From VRUE01 sp036376915 (GTDB lineage Bacteria > Actinomycetota > Thermoleophilia > Solirubrobacterales > 70-9), in the NCBI GenBank assembly GCA_036376915.1, contig DASUZK010000030.1, positions 1 to 64,000 on the forward strand: a DNA stretch of 64,000 nucleotides. Direction: 5' to 3'. A model generated the notes under the pieces. The model searched no databases, was not told the origin of the DNA, and saw only the letters and a list, made by a program, of their open reading frames with translations. The position numbers were made by a program, and so were the translations under genes. How positions within the stretch are numbered: the stretch's first letter is position 1; each line of letters begins with the position of its first letter. Shown in pieces: positions 1 to 7,306 of this stretch.

Positions 1-57
1 CAAACCGCTCGGCGGGAGCCTCGCTGGAGTGTTTTGGGGAGGGGCACCCGGCGTCCT
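1..57. repeat. Truncated copy of a palindromic repeat
   Basis: Bases 7-57 match, in inverse orientation, the loop and one arm of the perfect palindrome at 2056-2137. The 24-nt loop agrees at about 22 positions and the arm beginning gttttgggg follows. The other arm is cut by the window edge. Two related copies about 2 kb apart suggest a dispersed REP- or MITE-like hairpin family. Confidence 0.6.
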
Positions 58-232
58 TCGACAGCACACGAGCTTCCCAAGCCCACAAGTCCGAGGCCGC
101 CGTCCCTGAAGCAAAAGCTTGGGGACCTTGACACCGTTTTCGCGGCTCCGGGCTTTCCGGGAGCTGTTGGAAGGAGCCTGGCCGCCCTTCAGTCGAATGT
201 CGCGAAGCGGCGGAAATGCAATTCCGCGTCTG

Positions 233-275
233 GTGTGGCGACTTATCCGTCCATTTCACGGATAAGTCGCCACAC
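233..275. repeat. 18-bp perfect inverted repeat (hairpin)
   Basis: An 18-bp left arm at 233-250 and its exact complement at 258-275 enclose a 7-nt loop. There is no U-tract, and the nearest gene downstream starts at 452. It could be a factor-independent terminator of a gene outside the window, or a regulator binding site. Apart from this and the partial repeat, bases 58-414 hold no convincing gene. Confidence 0.6.
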
Positions 276-414
276 CCATCATTTCTCCGGCGATTGCGCG
301 GTCGCAGGCCGCACTCCTGGTGGCACCGCGCGCAAAGCGCGCGGTGCTCAATTCGACTGGAGGACGGCCAGGCTCCTCCTACCCCCACCCAATGCAAGGC
401 AGACAAACGGATGG

Positions 415-443
415 CAGACAATAGATTTCGTTTGCCCTATTAT
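415..443 (+). promoter_or_regulatory. Probable promoter of the ArsR-type gene (leaderless)
   Basis: A -10 hexamer TATTAT lies at 438-443 and a -35-like CAGACA at 415-420, with 17-nt spacing. Transcription would start about 450-452, on the ATG at 452. No Shine-Dalgarno sequence precedes that ATG, which fits a leaderless transcript. Confidence 0.45.
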
Positions 444-451
444 CGGCGCCT

Positions 452-766
452 ATGACGACAACACGCTCCGACGCCAATGACCTGTTCATCGCTCTCGCCC
501 ATCCACTGCGCCGGGGGATCCTGCGCGAGGCGCTTGCCGACGACAACGAGATCAGCCCGCGCGAGCTCGCCTCGAACCTGGGCCAACCGCTCTCCAGGCT
601 GAGCTACCACGTCAGGGTCCTGTCCAGCTGCGGCGCGCTGGAGCTGGTGCGAACCAAGCAGGTCCGGGGCTCGACCCAGCACTTCTACCGCTCGGTCCTC
701 GATGCGCCGTGGGTGAAGCTGGCGCTCGATGCGCACGAGGGCTCGCCCGGGGACGGCAAGGCCTGA
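452..766 (+). CDS. ArsR-family winged-helix transcriptional regulator
   Basis: This 104-residue protein has the ArsR layout. An N-terminal 'FIALAHPLRRGIL' helix is followed by a helix-turn-helix with recognition segment 'PLSRLSYHVRVLSSCGALEL' (about residues 48-67) and a wing carrying 'VRTKQVRGSTQHFY'. No clustered Cys/His metal site is visible, so the signal is probably not a classical ArsR metal. It is followed by a second small winged-helix gene 43 nt downstream, perhaps co-transcribed. The start at 452 is supported by the -10 box just upstream. The target genes are unknown. Confidence 0.8.
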   Translation: MTTTRSDANDLFIALAHPLRRGILREALADDNEISPRELASNLGQPLSRLSYHVRVLSSCGALELVRTKQVRGSTQHFYRSVLDAPWVKLALDAHEGSPGDGKA

Positions 767-809
767 GGGGGGAGAGTCTTCCCCGCCGGCGCCCTTATGT
801 AGCAACGCC

Positions 810-1064
810 GTGGACGAGAGGGAGAACATCCGCAGCACCGCAGGGGACGACGCGGCGACGGAGTCGGCCGTCCTCCAGCTTGCGCTCGCCCTTCACCCCA
901 CATCTCTCAGCTTCGAGGAGCTCGTACGCGAACTGGGTGACGATCGCGACGCGGTCGAACGTGCCGTGGCGGACCTCACCGGCGCAGGGTTGCTCCACCG
1001 CAAGGGGCCCTTCGTCGTGCCGACCCGCGCCGCGCTGCGCTTCGACGAGCTGATGGAGAGGTGA
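810..1064 (+). CDS. Small winged-helix DNA-binding protein
   Basis: The 84-residue product has a helix-turn-helix-like core ('LSFEELVRELGDDRDAVERA' then 'VADLTGAGLLHRKGPFVVPT') typical of MarR/ArsR-like winged helices. It is probably a minimal regulator acting with the ArsR-type gene upstream. I chose the GTG at 810 because the ATG at 729 in the same frame would overlap the upstream gene by 38 nt and add Arg/Pro-rich, non-domain sequence. A hairpin just after the stop probably ends this pair. The exact family is not recognised. Confidence 0.6.
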   Translation: MDERENIRSTAGDDAATESAVLQLALALHPTSLSFEELVRELGDDRDAVERAVADLTGAGLLHRKGPFVVPTRAALRFDELMER

Positions 1065-1067
1065 TGC

Positions 1068-1112
1068 GCATGAGCCCGGCCGGTCTCGGCCACGAAAAAG
1101 CCGGGCTCATGC
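1068..1112 (+). terminator. Hairpin terminator after the regulator pair
   Basis: A 13-bp perfect inverted repeat (1068-1080 with 1100-1112) with a 19-nt loop begins 3 nt after the stop of the upstream gene. It has no strong U-tract, so it is a candidate intrinsic terminator rather than a certain one. Confidence 0.5.
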
Positions 1113-1244
1113 ACCTTGACTCGAGCTCCCGGCCACAGAGAGCTCTGTGACAAGCTTTCTCACCACGCTACACGCCGGTTTTTAAATGTCAAGCGCGCAG
1201 ATCGTTTTCGGTCCGGGAGCGTTCTGACAGTCCATCGTCCGAGA

Positions 1245-1964
1245 ATGCCTTCGGTACCATGGGCCCGCTTGCGCAGGGTCCTTCCCATCGTCGGCGTCCT
1301 CGCCGTCTGCCTCTTCGGCATCGGCAGCGATGCCTCGACACGTGGGCCGATCGTGATCCACGGCGCCGACTCGGGGTCCCATCTGCGGCTGTCGGTGCGC
1401 GGCTCGCAGCTTCTCGTCGAAGGCCATATGGCCCCCGCCCACCCGGTCGGCTGTCGCTTCACACTAGGCCGCAGCGCCGCCGCCTGTCCGCTGGGGAGGG
1501 CGTCGACGGTCGTGGTCGAGATGGGCCCGAGCGGCGACAAGGTGGAGATCCTGGACCCTCTCCCGATACCGCTGACCGCCTATCTCGGCGCCGGCTCGGA
1601 CAAGCTGATCGGCAATGCCGAGCCCGATACCTGCTACCCGCAGGGGACGCGCCGCAACCGCTGCATCGGCGGTGCCGGTGACGACGTCTGCATCTCCGCG
1701 CCCATCAACACCGACTGCGTCGGGGACGCCGGTGACGACTACTGCCGGGTGCGCGATGGCAGCGACGGTTGCTGGGGCGGGCCGGGGCGCGACGTCTGCG
1801 TCATGGGCGCCGGGCACGACGGCTGTCATGGCGAAGGCGGCGCCGATCGCCTCTACGGCGGCCCGGCCAGCGACCAGCTCTACGGCGGCGACGGCCTCGA
1901 CTACTGCGACGGCGGCCCCGGCATCGGCTACTCGCACACCTGCGAGGCCGGCCCCAGGCATTGA
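1245..1964 (+). CDS. Secreted RTX-like (hemolysin-type repeat) protein
   Basis: The 239-residue product starts with a signal sequence (basic 'WARLRR', then the hydrophobic 'VLPIVGVLAVCLFGIG'). Its C-terminal half carries glycine/aspartate nonapeptide-like repeats ('GGAGDDVC', 'GDAGDDYC', 'GGPGRDVC', 'GGPASDQLYGGDGLDYC') that resemble Ca2+-binding RTX beta-roll repeats. The repeats are unusually rich in cysteine, one per repeat, which suggests disulfide locking outside the cell. I chose the ATG at 1245 because it places the signal peptide at the N-terminus; an in-frame ATG at 1116 would add 43 basic residues. No catalytic domain is visible. It may be a surface or matrix protein. Confidence 0.7.
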   Translation: MPSVPWARLRRVLPIVGVLAVCLFGIGSDASTRGPIVIHGADSGSHLRLSVRGSQLLVEGHMAPAHPVGCRFTLGRSAAACPLGRASTVVVEMGPSGDKVEILDPLPIPLTAYLGAGSDKLIGNAEPDTCYPQGTRRNRCIGGAGDDVCISAPINTDCVGDAGDDYCRVRDGSDGCWGGPGRDVCVMGAGHDGCHGEGGADRLYGGPASDQLYGGDGLDYCDGGPGIGYSHTCEAGPRH

Positions 1965-2055
1965 GCACCGATGAGCAAGCGCATCGTCGGGGGTGAGCTT
2001 TGACACCCGAGGTCGAGTTCTCGTCCGGCCCTGCGGCCTAGAGCTGGCGCTTCGA

Positions 2056-2137
2056 GGCGGGACGGCGTGTGCCCTTCCCAAAACACTCAAGCGAGGCTCC
2101 TGCCGAGCGTTTTGGGAAGGGCACACGCCGTCCCGCC
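2056..2137. repeat. 29-bp perfect palindrome with 24-nt loop
   Basis: Bases 2056-2084 are the exact reverse complement of 2109-2137. The loop and one arm recur in inverse orientation at 1-57. The length, perfect stem and repetition suggest a REP/MITE-like mobile hairpin. It also lies between the RTX-like gene and the carbonic anhydrase gene, where it could end transcription. Confidence 0.75.
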
Positions 2138-2162
2138 CTACTGTCCTCTAGCGTCTTCACAG

Positions 2163-2660
2163 ATGACCGCCATAGACGAGCTACTTGCCAACAACCAGGA
2201 ACACGCCTCCTCCCTCCCAACCCAGCACCTCGACGTGCGCCCGAGCAGGCAGCTGGCGATCGTCACCTGCATGGATTCGCGGCTGGACGTCTTCTCCGCG
2301 CTCGGCCTGCGCGACGGCGAGGCGCACGTGCTGCGCAACGCCGGCGGCGTCGTCAGCGACGACGTGATCCGCTCGCTGGCGATCTCACAGCGCCTGCTCG
2401 GCACCCGCGAGGTGATGCTGATCCACCACACCGACTGCGGCATGCAGAAGCTCACCGACGACGGCTTTCGCGCCGAGCTGCAGGAGGCGACCGGCCTCGC
2501 CCCGGGCTTCGCGATCGAGTCCTTCACCGACGTCGAGGCCAACGTCCGTCAGTCGGTCCAGCGGGTCCGCCTCTCCCCCTTCCTGCTTCACCGGGACCTC
2601 GTGCGGGGCTTCGTCTACGACGTCGACAGCCACAGGCTGCGCGAGGTCGCGGCCGACTGA
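2163..2660 (+). CDS. Beta-class carbonic anhydrase
   Basis: Reversible hydration of CO2 to bicarbonate in the cytoplasm. The 165-residue protein carries the beta-class zinc and active-site motifs: 'CMDSR' (zinc Cys with the Asp-Arg dyad, about residues 38-42) and 'HHTDC' (zinc His and Cys, about residues 94-98). The length fits the short beta-CA subclass found in actinobacteria. I chose the ATG at 2163; the in-frame ATG at 2067 lies inside the palindromic repeat and would translate repeat sequence. It converges on the propeller lipoprotein gene, with 16 nt between stops. Confidence 0.88.
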   Translation: MTAIDELLANNQEHASSLPTQHLDVRPSRQLAIVTCMDSRLDVFSALGLRDGEAHVLRNAGGVVSDDVIRSLAISQRLLGTREVMLIHHTDCGMQKLTDDGFRAELQEATGLAPGFAIESFTDVEANVRQSVQRVRLSPFLLHRDLVRGFVYDVDSHRLREVAAD

Positions 2661-2676
2661 CGCTACCCCGGCAGAG

Positions 2677-4230
2677 CTATTCGCTGACCCGGTAGGCGAC
2701 GATTTTCGCCACCTGCCCAGCCCCGGCCGCCACTCCGGCCGGGGCGACCAGAGTGTCGCCGTCGATCGACACGCCGGAGTTGCTCCCGGCGGGGAGCTTT
2801 TCGCGCCAGACCACCTGGCCGGAGTCGGCCGTGAACGCCGACACCGTGCCTTCGTAGGTGGTGACGAAGACGAGGTCGTTGACCACGGTGGTGGCGCCGA
2901 ATGCGGCGCTGCCCAGTTCTTCGGACCACTTGACCTTGCCGGTGGCCGCATCGAGGGCGACGATTTCGCCCGTGGTCGGGCCCGGTTCCTGTTTTTCGGT
3001 GCCGGAGACGATTTCCTGCGGGTTGTTGACCACCGGGACGAACACGGTAGAGCCGTCGGTCGACATCGGGGCGATCACGCCGCCGAGCGCGCCCGGGTAG
3101 ACCGTCATCGGCGCCTTCAGCTTCGACGTTTCGCCTCGCATCGCGAGCAGCCCGTCGTCGTCATGGCCGTTGTGCGTCCCGACTTTCCGTTCCCAGATCA
3201 CCTTGCCCGTTTCGCGATCGGCGGCGAGCACTATCCCGGACTTGCCGGCGGCCACCACGGCCTGCTTGCCGCCGACCTTCATCACGATCGGCGGGCCCTG
3301 GAAGTCCCAGTCGTAGATGTCGTGCGGCGTCACCTGGTGGTACCAGTCGAGCTTGCCGGTCTTCGCGTCGAGCTTGATCAAGGAGTTGGTGTAGAGGTTG
3401 GGGCCCGGCCTGCTCGAGCCGAAGGGGAACTTGGGGGCGCCGGGGAACGGCGCCGGGTTGCCGGTGCCGATGTACATCCCGCCCTTCTCGTCGAACGCGG
3501 GCGGGTACCACACACCGCCGCCGGCATTGACGCCCGGGTTGCCCCAGAGATCCTTGGGCACGGTGTCGAAATGCCACTTTTTCTTACCTGTCTTCGCGTC
3601 CAGCGCCCAGAGGACCCCGACGCCGCCGCCCTGGTAGGACTCGGTGGCGTTGACGGGGACGGTCGAGACGTAGACCATCCCGTCCCGATAGCCAGGAGCC
3701 ATATCGATGCCCTCGTGTTCGTTGCGCGGCAGGATGGTCGACCAGAGCTGCTTGCCGGTCTTCTGGTCGAGGGCGAAGGCTTCGGTCGGCGTCGTCGCGA
3801 AAACGCTGCCGTCCGCGACGACGACCCCGTTTGGGCCGTAGGACGCCTGTTCGTAGGACCGCGTCCAGAGCACCTCGCCGGTATCCAGGCTGAGAGCCTG
3901 CACGTTGGAGGCGAGGTCCTGGGAGTAGATGACCCCTTTGTCGATCACCGGGGTCGAGGCGTAGCTGCCGAAGGCGCTGACGCCCGGGATCGGGGCGGTC
4001 CAGGCCTGGGCGAGACTGGTCACGTTGGAGCTGTCGATCGTCCCCTGTGCCTGCCGGGTGTTGGCCGCGTCGATGCCCGGGAATCCCGAGCCGGTGAGGT
4101 TCGCCTCATCGCCGCTTCCGCCCTCGGAGGACGAGCCGCAACCGGCAAGCGCAAGGGCCGCGATCGCGGTTGCGAGCAGCGTGAATGCCCTGGTTTTCGC
4201 CGCATTCGGCGCCCCCCGCCAGCCAATCAT
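2677..4230 (-). CDS. PQQ-type beta-propeller lipoprotein
   Basis: The 517-residue protein begins with a lipoprotein signal peptide whose lipobox is 'LAGC' (about residues 28-31), so it should be anchored outside the membrane. The rest is a WD-like PQQ/BamB propeller with repeated blades of the type 'ALDAKTGKKKWHF', 'KLDAKTGKLDWYH', 'ALDAATGKVKWSEEL'. It may be a quinoprotein-type dehydrogenase or a scaffold; I did not find a decisive PQQ-binding set. It starts 10 nt after the N-monooxygenase gene on the same strand but has its own promoter, so it need not belong to that operon. No Shine-Dalgarno sequence is evident. Confidence 0.75.
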   Translation of the reverse strand: MIGWRGAPNAAKTRAFTLLATAIAALALAGCGSSSEGGSGDEANLTGSGFPGIDAANTRQAQGTIDSSNVTSLAQAWTAPIPGVSAFGSYASTPVIDKGVIYSQDLASNVQALSLDTGEVLWTRSYEQASYGPNGVVVADGSVFATTPTEAFALDQKTGKQLWSTILPRNEHEGIDMAPGYRDGMVYVSTVPVNATESYQGGGVGVLWALDAKTGKKKWHFDTVPKDLWGNPGVNAGGGVWYPPAFDEKGGMYIGTGNPAPFPGAPKFPFGSSRPGPNLYTNSLIKLDAKTGKLDWYHQVTPHDIYDWDFQGPPIVMKVGGKQAVVAAGKSGIVLAADRETGKVIWERKVGTHNGHDDDGLLAMRGETSKLKAPMTVYPGALGGVIAPMSTDGSTVFVPVVNNPQEIVSGTEKQEPGPTTGEIVALDAATGKVKWSEELGSAAFGATTVVNDLVFVTTYEGTVSAFTADSGQVVWREKLPAGSNSGVSIDGDTLVAPAGVAAGAGQVAKIVAYRVSE

Positions 4231-4236
4231 GGCGCG

Positions 4237-4265
4237 ACCCTATGCGACTGGTTTGTGAGTGTCAA
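4237..4265 (-). promoter_or_regulatory. Promoter of the propeller lipoprotein gene
   Basis: On the minus strand a perfect -35 TTGACA (4265-4260) is separated by 17 nt from a -10-like TAGGGT (4242-4237). The predicted start is about 4230, which is the A of the ATG, so the mRNA would be leaderless. The promoter overlaps the end of the N-monooxygenase gene. Confidence 0.6.
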
Positions 4266-5577
4266 GTATTTCCCTGGAACCGGAGTTATGGACGCCGGTC
4301 AGGAGTGGTTGTAGGACGCGATTGGAGAGCAGCCCCAACGCTCCCAGGTTGGCGAACCCCGGCCCCTGGCTCAACCCCGCCAAGCCGGGGATGTGAAGGC
4401 GGGGCTGCATTCCCCGCAGCTCGAGGAAGCGGCCGATCGGCACCTCGGAGCCCGCCGGCTGGTCCCAGAGCCCGCCCACCCGGCGCTCTATCTCCTCGCG
4501 CGTCGCGGCGGGGAAGAGCGTGCGCAGCTGCGCGAGCAGATCGAAGCCGGTGCAGTTGGCGACGTAGTCGTGCTCGCGGCTGGCGGCGCCTTCGGGCGAC
4601 TCGTAGTCGAGGCTCACCCCTTCCCCCTTGGCGGCCGTGCCGACGTCGGTCACCCGGCCCAGGGCGAACTCGACCCGGTCGTCGTAGCCGATCTTGTCCA
4701 GGCTGGGTGGGTCGAAGACGCCCCGGTCGGAGTGCTTGACGAAGTCGCGACGGGTCTGTAGGTCGAGCGACTCCCACTCGACCGTGTCAGGGTTCGAGAA
4801 GACGCGGTTCTCGAGGAAGCTCTCGCCGCGGCTCATCGGCAACAGCGGCGTGTAGATGGTGAAACGGCAATCGGGCCGCAGCTCGCGCAGGAACATCGTC
4901 GCGCTCAGCGCGCTCTCCCCGCCGCCGACGATCGCGACGTCGCAGCGCTCCCCCTCCGGGATGCGGGCGAACTCCTCACGCTTGCTGTCGCAGTGGAAGA
5001 CGCGGTCGACCACCGCGGGCTCGTGCGGGAAGGCGCGGTGAATTCCCGGGCCGGTGAGGACCAAGGCGCGGCCGGTGTGGCGCGAGGTGCCGCCGTCCTC
5101 TTCGGCTTCCACCACCCAGCGCTCGCCGCTCTCGTCGAGCGCCACCTGGGAGACCCGAGCGCGCAGGTGCTCGACCCCCTCGGTCGCGCGTGAGAGCACC
5201 CAGGTCAGGTACTCGCCGTAGTCGCGGTGGCGCACCTGAGGGGAGCCGGCGTCGACCCAGCGCGCGTAGCGGCGCCTGCCGACCATGTACTGCTGCCAGG
5301 TGAACTGGGCCATTGCCGCGTCTATCGCCTCGCCGGCCTCGCCGAACTCCACGTGACTGCGGTAGGGGAAGCCGACGTCCTTGATCGGTGTCACGGCCAG
5401 CGGCTCCTCGCCCGAGGTCATCCCGTTGCGCCCCTTCCAGGAGGCGGCGACCTCGGTCCCCTCGATCACCTTCAGCGAGATGCTGGCCAGGCCGAGGTAA
5501 TTGGCGATGTGGACCTTGGTCGCGATCCCAGCGGCCTTGGCACCGGCGCCGACGACGATCAGGTCGTGGTCAGACAT
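4240..5577 (-). CDS. MbtG-like flavin-dependent amine N-monooxygenase
   Basis: Class B flavoprotein expected to N-hydroxylate an amine using FAD, NADPH and O2. It has an N-terminal FAD-binding 'VVGAGAKAAG' (residues 8-17), an NADPH-binding 'VAIVGGGESALSA' in mid-protein and the C-terminal signature 'GPGFANLGALGLLSNRVL'. This layout and these motifs resemble the mycobactin lysine N-oxygenase MbtG more than generic flavin monooxygenases. The length (445 residues) fits. No siderophore NRPS or acyl-ligase gene lies nearby. It is the last gene of the tRNA-aaRS-chorismate operon, so its substrate is more likely an amine made there. A hairpin separates it from the P450 gene upstream. Confidence 0.82.
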   Translation of the reverse strand: MSDHDLIVVGAGAKAAGIATKVHIANYLGLASISLKVIEGTEVAASWKGRNGMTSGEEPLAVTPIKDVGFPYRSHVEFGEAGEAIDAAMAQFTWQQYMVGRRRYARWVDAGSPQVRHRDYGEYLTWVLSRATEGVEHLRARVSQVALDESGERWVVEAEEDGGTSRHTGRALVLTGPGIHRAFPHEPAVVDRVFHCDSKREEFARIPEGERCDVAIVGGGESALSATMFLRELRPDCRFTIYTPLLPMSRGESFLENRVFSNPDTVEWESLDLQTRRDFVKHSDRGVFDPPSLDKIGYDDRVEFALGRVTDVGTAAKGEGVSLDYESPEGAASREHDYVANCTGFDLLAQLRTLFPAATREEIERRVGGLWDQPAGSEVPIGRFLELRGMQPRLHIPGLAGLSQGPGFANLGALGLLSNRVLQPLLTGVHNSGSREILDTHKPVA

Positions 5578-5591
5578 CGCAATCCCCCCAG

Positions 5592-5634
5592 GTGCAACGT
5601 GTTACGGCTCTGAGAGCGCCGTAGCGCGTTGCAC
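5592..5634 (-). other. Intergenic hairpin between P450 and N-monooxygenase genes
   Basis: Nested inverted repeats (8 bp at 5592-5599 with 5627-5634; 6 bp at 5603-5608 with 5618-5623) fill most of the 60-nt gap. It is one of three hairpins at gene borders in this operon. It could attenuate transcription or set mRNA processing. Confidence 0.55.
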
Positions 5635-5637
5635 TTG

Positions 5638-7248
5638 TCATGCGTAGGCGGGGGTTCGGGGCTTGGCGACGACGAGGCCATGCTGGGCCGGGCTGAAGGC
5701 GATCGCGGCGCGGGAGATCTGCTCCGAGCCCGAATCGACCGGTTCCAGCTCAACCTCCTCGAGCACGGTGCGGACCACGCGCTTCATCTCCTGTTCGGCG
5801 TAGCTGGCGGCGAGGCAGCGGCGGGCGCCGCCGCCGAAGGGAATCCAGGTCGGCACCGCGGCACGCTGCGTGAGGAAGCGCTCGGGAACGAACTCGCCGG
5901 GGCTCTCGTAGACGTCCGCCCGGTGGTGGACCAGGTAGACGCAGGGCGCGATCAGCGTGCCCGCGGGCAGGTCGTAGCCGCCCAGCGCCGCCGGCTTCAA
6001 CAGGCGACGGACGACGACCGAGACCGGCGGGCGCAGGCGCAGGGTCTCCTTGATCACGGCATCGAGGTAGGCGTCGCCCTCGCCGGCCAGCAGTTCTCCC
6101 TGCAATCGCTCCAGCTTGTCCGGGTGGCGCAGGAGGCGCTCGAAGACCCAGGCCAGGGAGCTCGAGGTCGGGCCGTCGGTGAGCAGAGTCAGCAGTTCGT
6201 CGCGCAGCTCCTTCTCGCTCAGCGGCGAGCCGTCCTCGTGGCGGGCATCGACCAGGATCGAGACGGCGTCGCGGCGACCGTCCTCCCCTTCGGCGCGGCG
6301 CCGGCGCGCCTCCGCCAGCACCTCCGCTTCGACCGGCCCCATCGCCTCCCGCCACTCACGGCTGCCTTCGAGCCATTCCGAGCCGAAGAGCGCGAGCTTC
6401 CAGAGCCGGTCGTTGTCGTTGATCGTCTCGGTCAGGTTGGTGAGCAGAGCTCGCAGGTGGTTCAGCCGCCCCTCGTCGTCGCCGAAGACGGCGCGCATCA
6501 CCACCTCCTGGGTGAGCTCCTGCATGCGGGGCCAGAGCTCGAAGGGCTCGCCGACCGGCCAGGACCGAACCGCCCTGTGCGCCAGCTCGGTCATCGCCTC
6601 GGCGTCCTCGCGCATCCGCTCGCCGTGGAAGCGCGGCAACATCAGCTTGCGCTGGACCATGTGCTGGGGCTCCTCGCTGAGCATCACGGAATGCATCCCC
6701 AGGACAGGCTCCAACGCCAGGTTCGGCACGCCGACGCCGAGGTCGTTGGTGTCGATGGAGAAGACCCGTTTGACGTCCTCGGGGTCCGACAGCACGACCC
6801 AGGTGCCGAGGTGGCGCAGGCGTAGGGTGAAGGTGTCGCCGAAGCGCTCCCGGCACTCCTCCAGCATCGGCAATGGCTCGCGCGCCCAGCGCATCGACTG
6901 GACCATCTCGGGCTCCTCCGGCCCGGGGGGAAGGCCGGCGCCTCCCGTCGGACCGGCCCGCTCGGGCCCCTCGCCCATCAGCTCGTCCTCGAGCTTGCAG
7001 GTCGCGCCGATCAGCAGCTCGAACAGCTGGGCGCTGAAGTCCTCCGGCAGGCCGGCCGCCGCACCGCGCGCGAGGTAGCGAGCGCAGACCTCGGCGACCC
7101 GCTCGGGCTGCATCATCGGGATCCCGTGCTCGCTCTTGTACTCGGCGACTTCGCGGCAGATCTCGAAGCGCTCTCCGAGCAGGCGTGAGATCTCCTCGTC
7201 GATCGGGTCCAGGCGCTCGCGGAACTGTCCGAGCCCGTTGTCGCTCAT
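5638..7248 (-). CDS. Chorismate mutase-cytochrome P450 fusion
   Basis: A 536-residue two-domain protein. Residues 5-90 form an AroQ-type all-helical chorismate mutase that aligns without gaps to the E. coli domain: R10, R27, K38 and R50 match catalytic R11, R28, K39 and R51, while D48, E52, S84 and Q88 are replaced by Q47, V51, T83 and E87. Residues from about 110 form a P450 with ExxR (E401-R404), 'PERF' and heme ligand C478 in 'FGGGARRCLAAS'. The I-helix reads 'TDGPTSS' (357-363) instead of the usual AGxxT(T/S), so the acid-alcohol pair is changed. Next to the aminodeoxychorismate synthase, the mutase domain may act on 4-amino-4-deoxychorismate and pass product to the P450; that is inference. 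Confidence 0.87.
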   Translation of the reverse strand: MSDNGLGQFRERLDPIDEEISRLLGERFEICREVAEYKSEHGIPMMQPERVAEVCARYLARGAAAGLPEDFSAQLFELLIGATCKLEDELMGEGPERAGPTGGAGLPPGPEEPEMVQSMRWAREPLPMLEECRERFGDTFTLRLRHLGTWVVLSDPEDVKRVFSIDTNDLGVGVPNLALEPVLGMHSVMLSEEPQHMVQRKLMLPRFHGERMREDAEAMTELAHRAVRSWPVGEPFELWPRMQELTQEVVMRAVFGDDEGRLNHLRALLTNLTETINDNDRLWKLALFGSEWLEGSREWREAMGPVEAEVLAEARRRRAEGEDGRRDAVSILVDARHEDGSPLSEKELRDELLTLLTDGPTSSSLAWVFERLLRHPDKLERLQGELLAGEGDAYLDAVIKETLRLRPPVSVVVRRLLKPAALGGYDLPAGTLIAPCVYLVHHRADVYESPGEFVPERFLTQRAAVPTWIPFGGGARRCLAASYAEQEMKRVVRTVLEEVELEPVDSGSEQISRAAIAFSPAQHGLVVAKPRTPAYA

Positions 7249-7259
7249 CGCCGACCCTT

Positions 7260-7302
7260 CCGGTGCGCTTTATCTCGGTATATAGGGGGAAAGGCGCACC
7301 GG
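7260..7302 (-). other. Intergenic hairpin between amidohydrolase and P450 genes
   Basis: A 12-nt arm (7260-7271) pairs with 7290-7302, with one bulged base, around a loop of about 18 nt. It fills the gap between two same-strand genes, so it is an attenuator or processing-site candidate, or a terminator if the P450 gene has its own promoter. Confidence 0.55.
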
Positions 7303-7306
7303 AACG

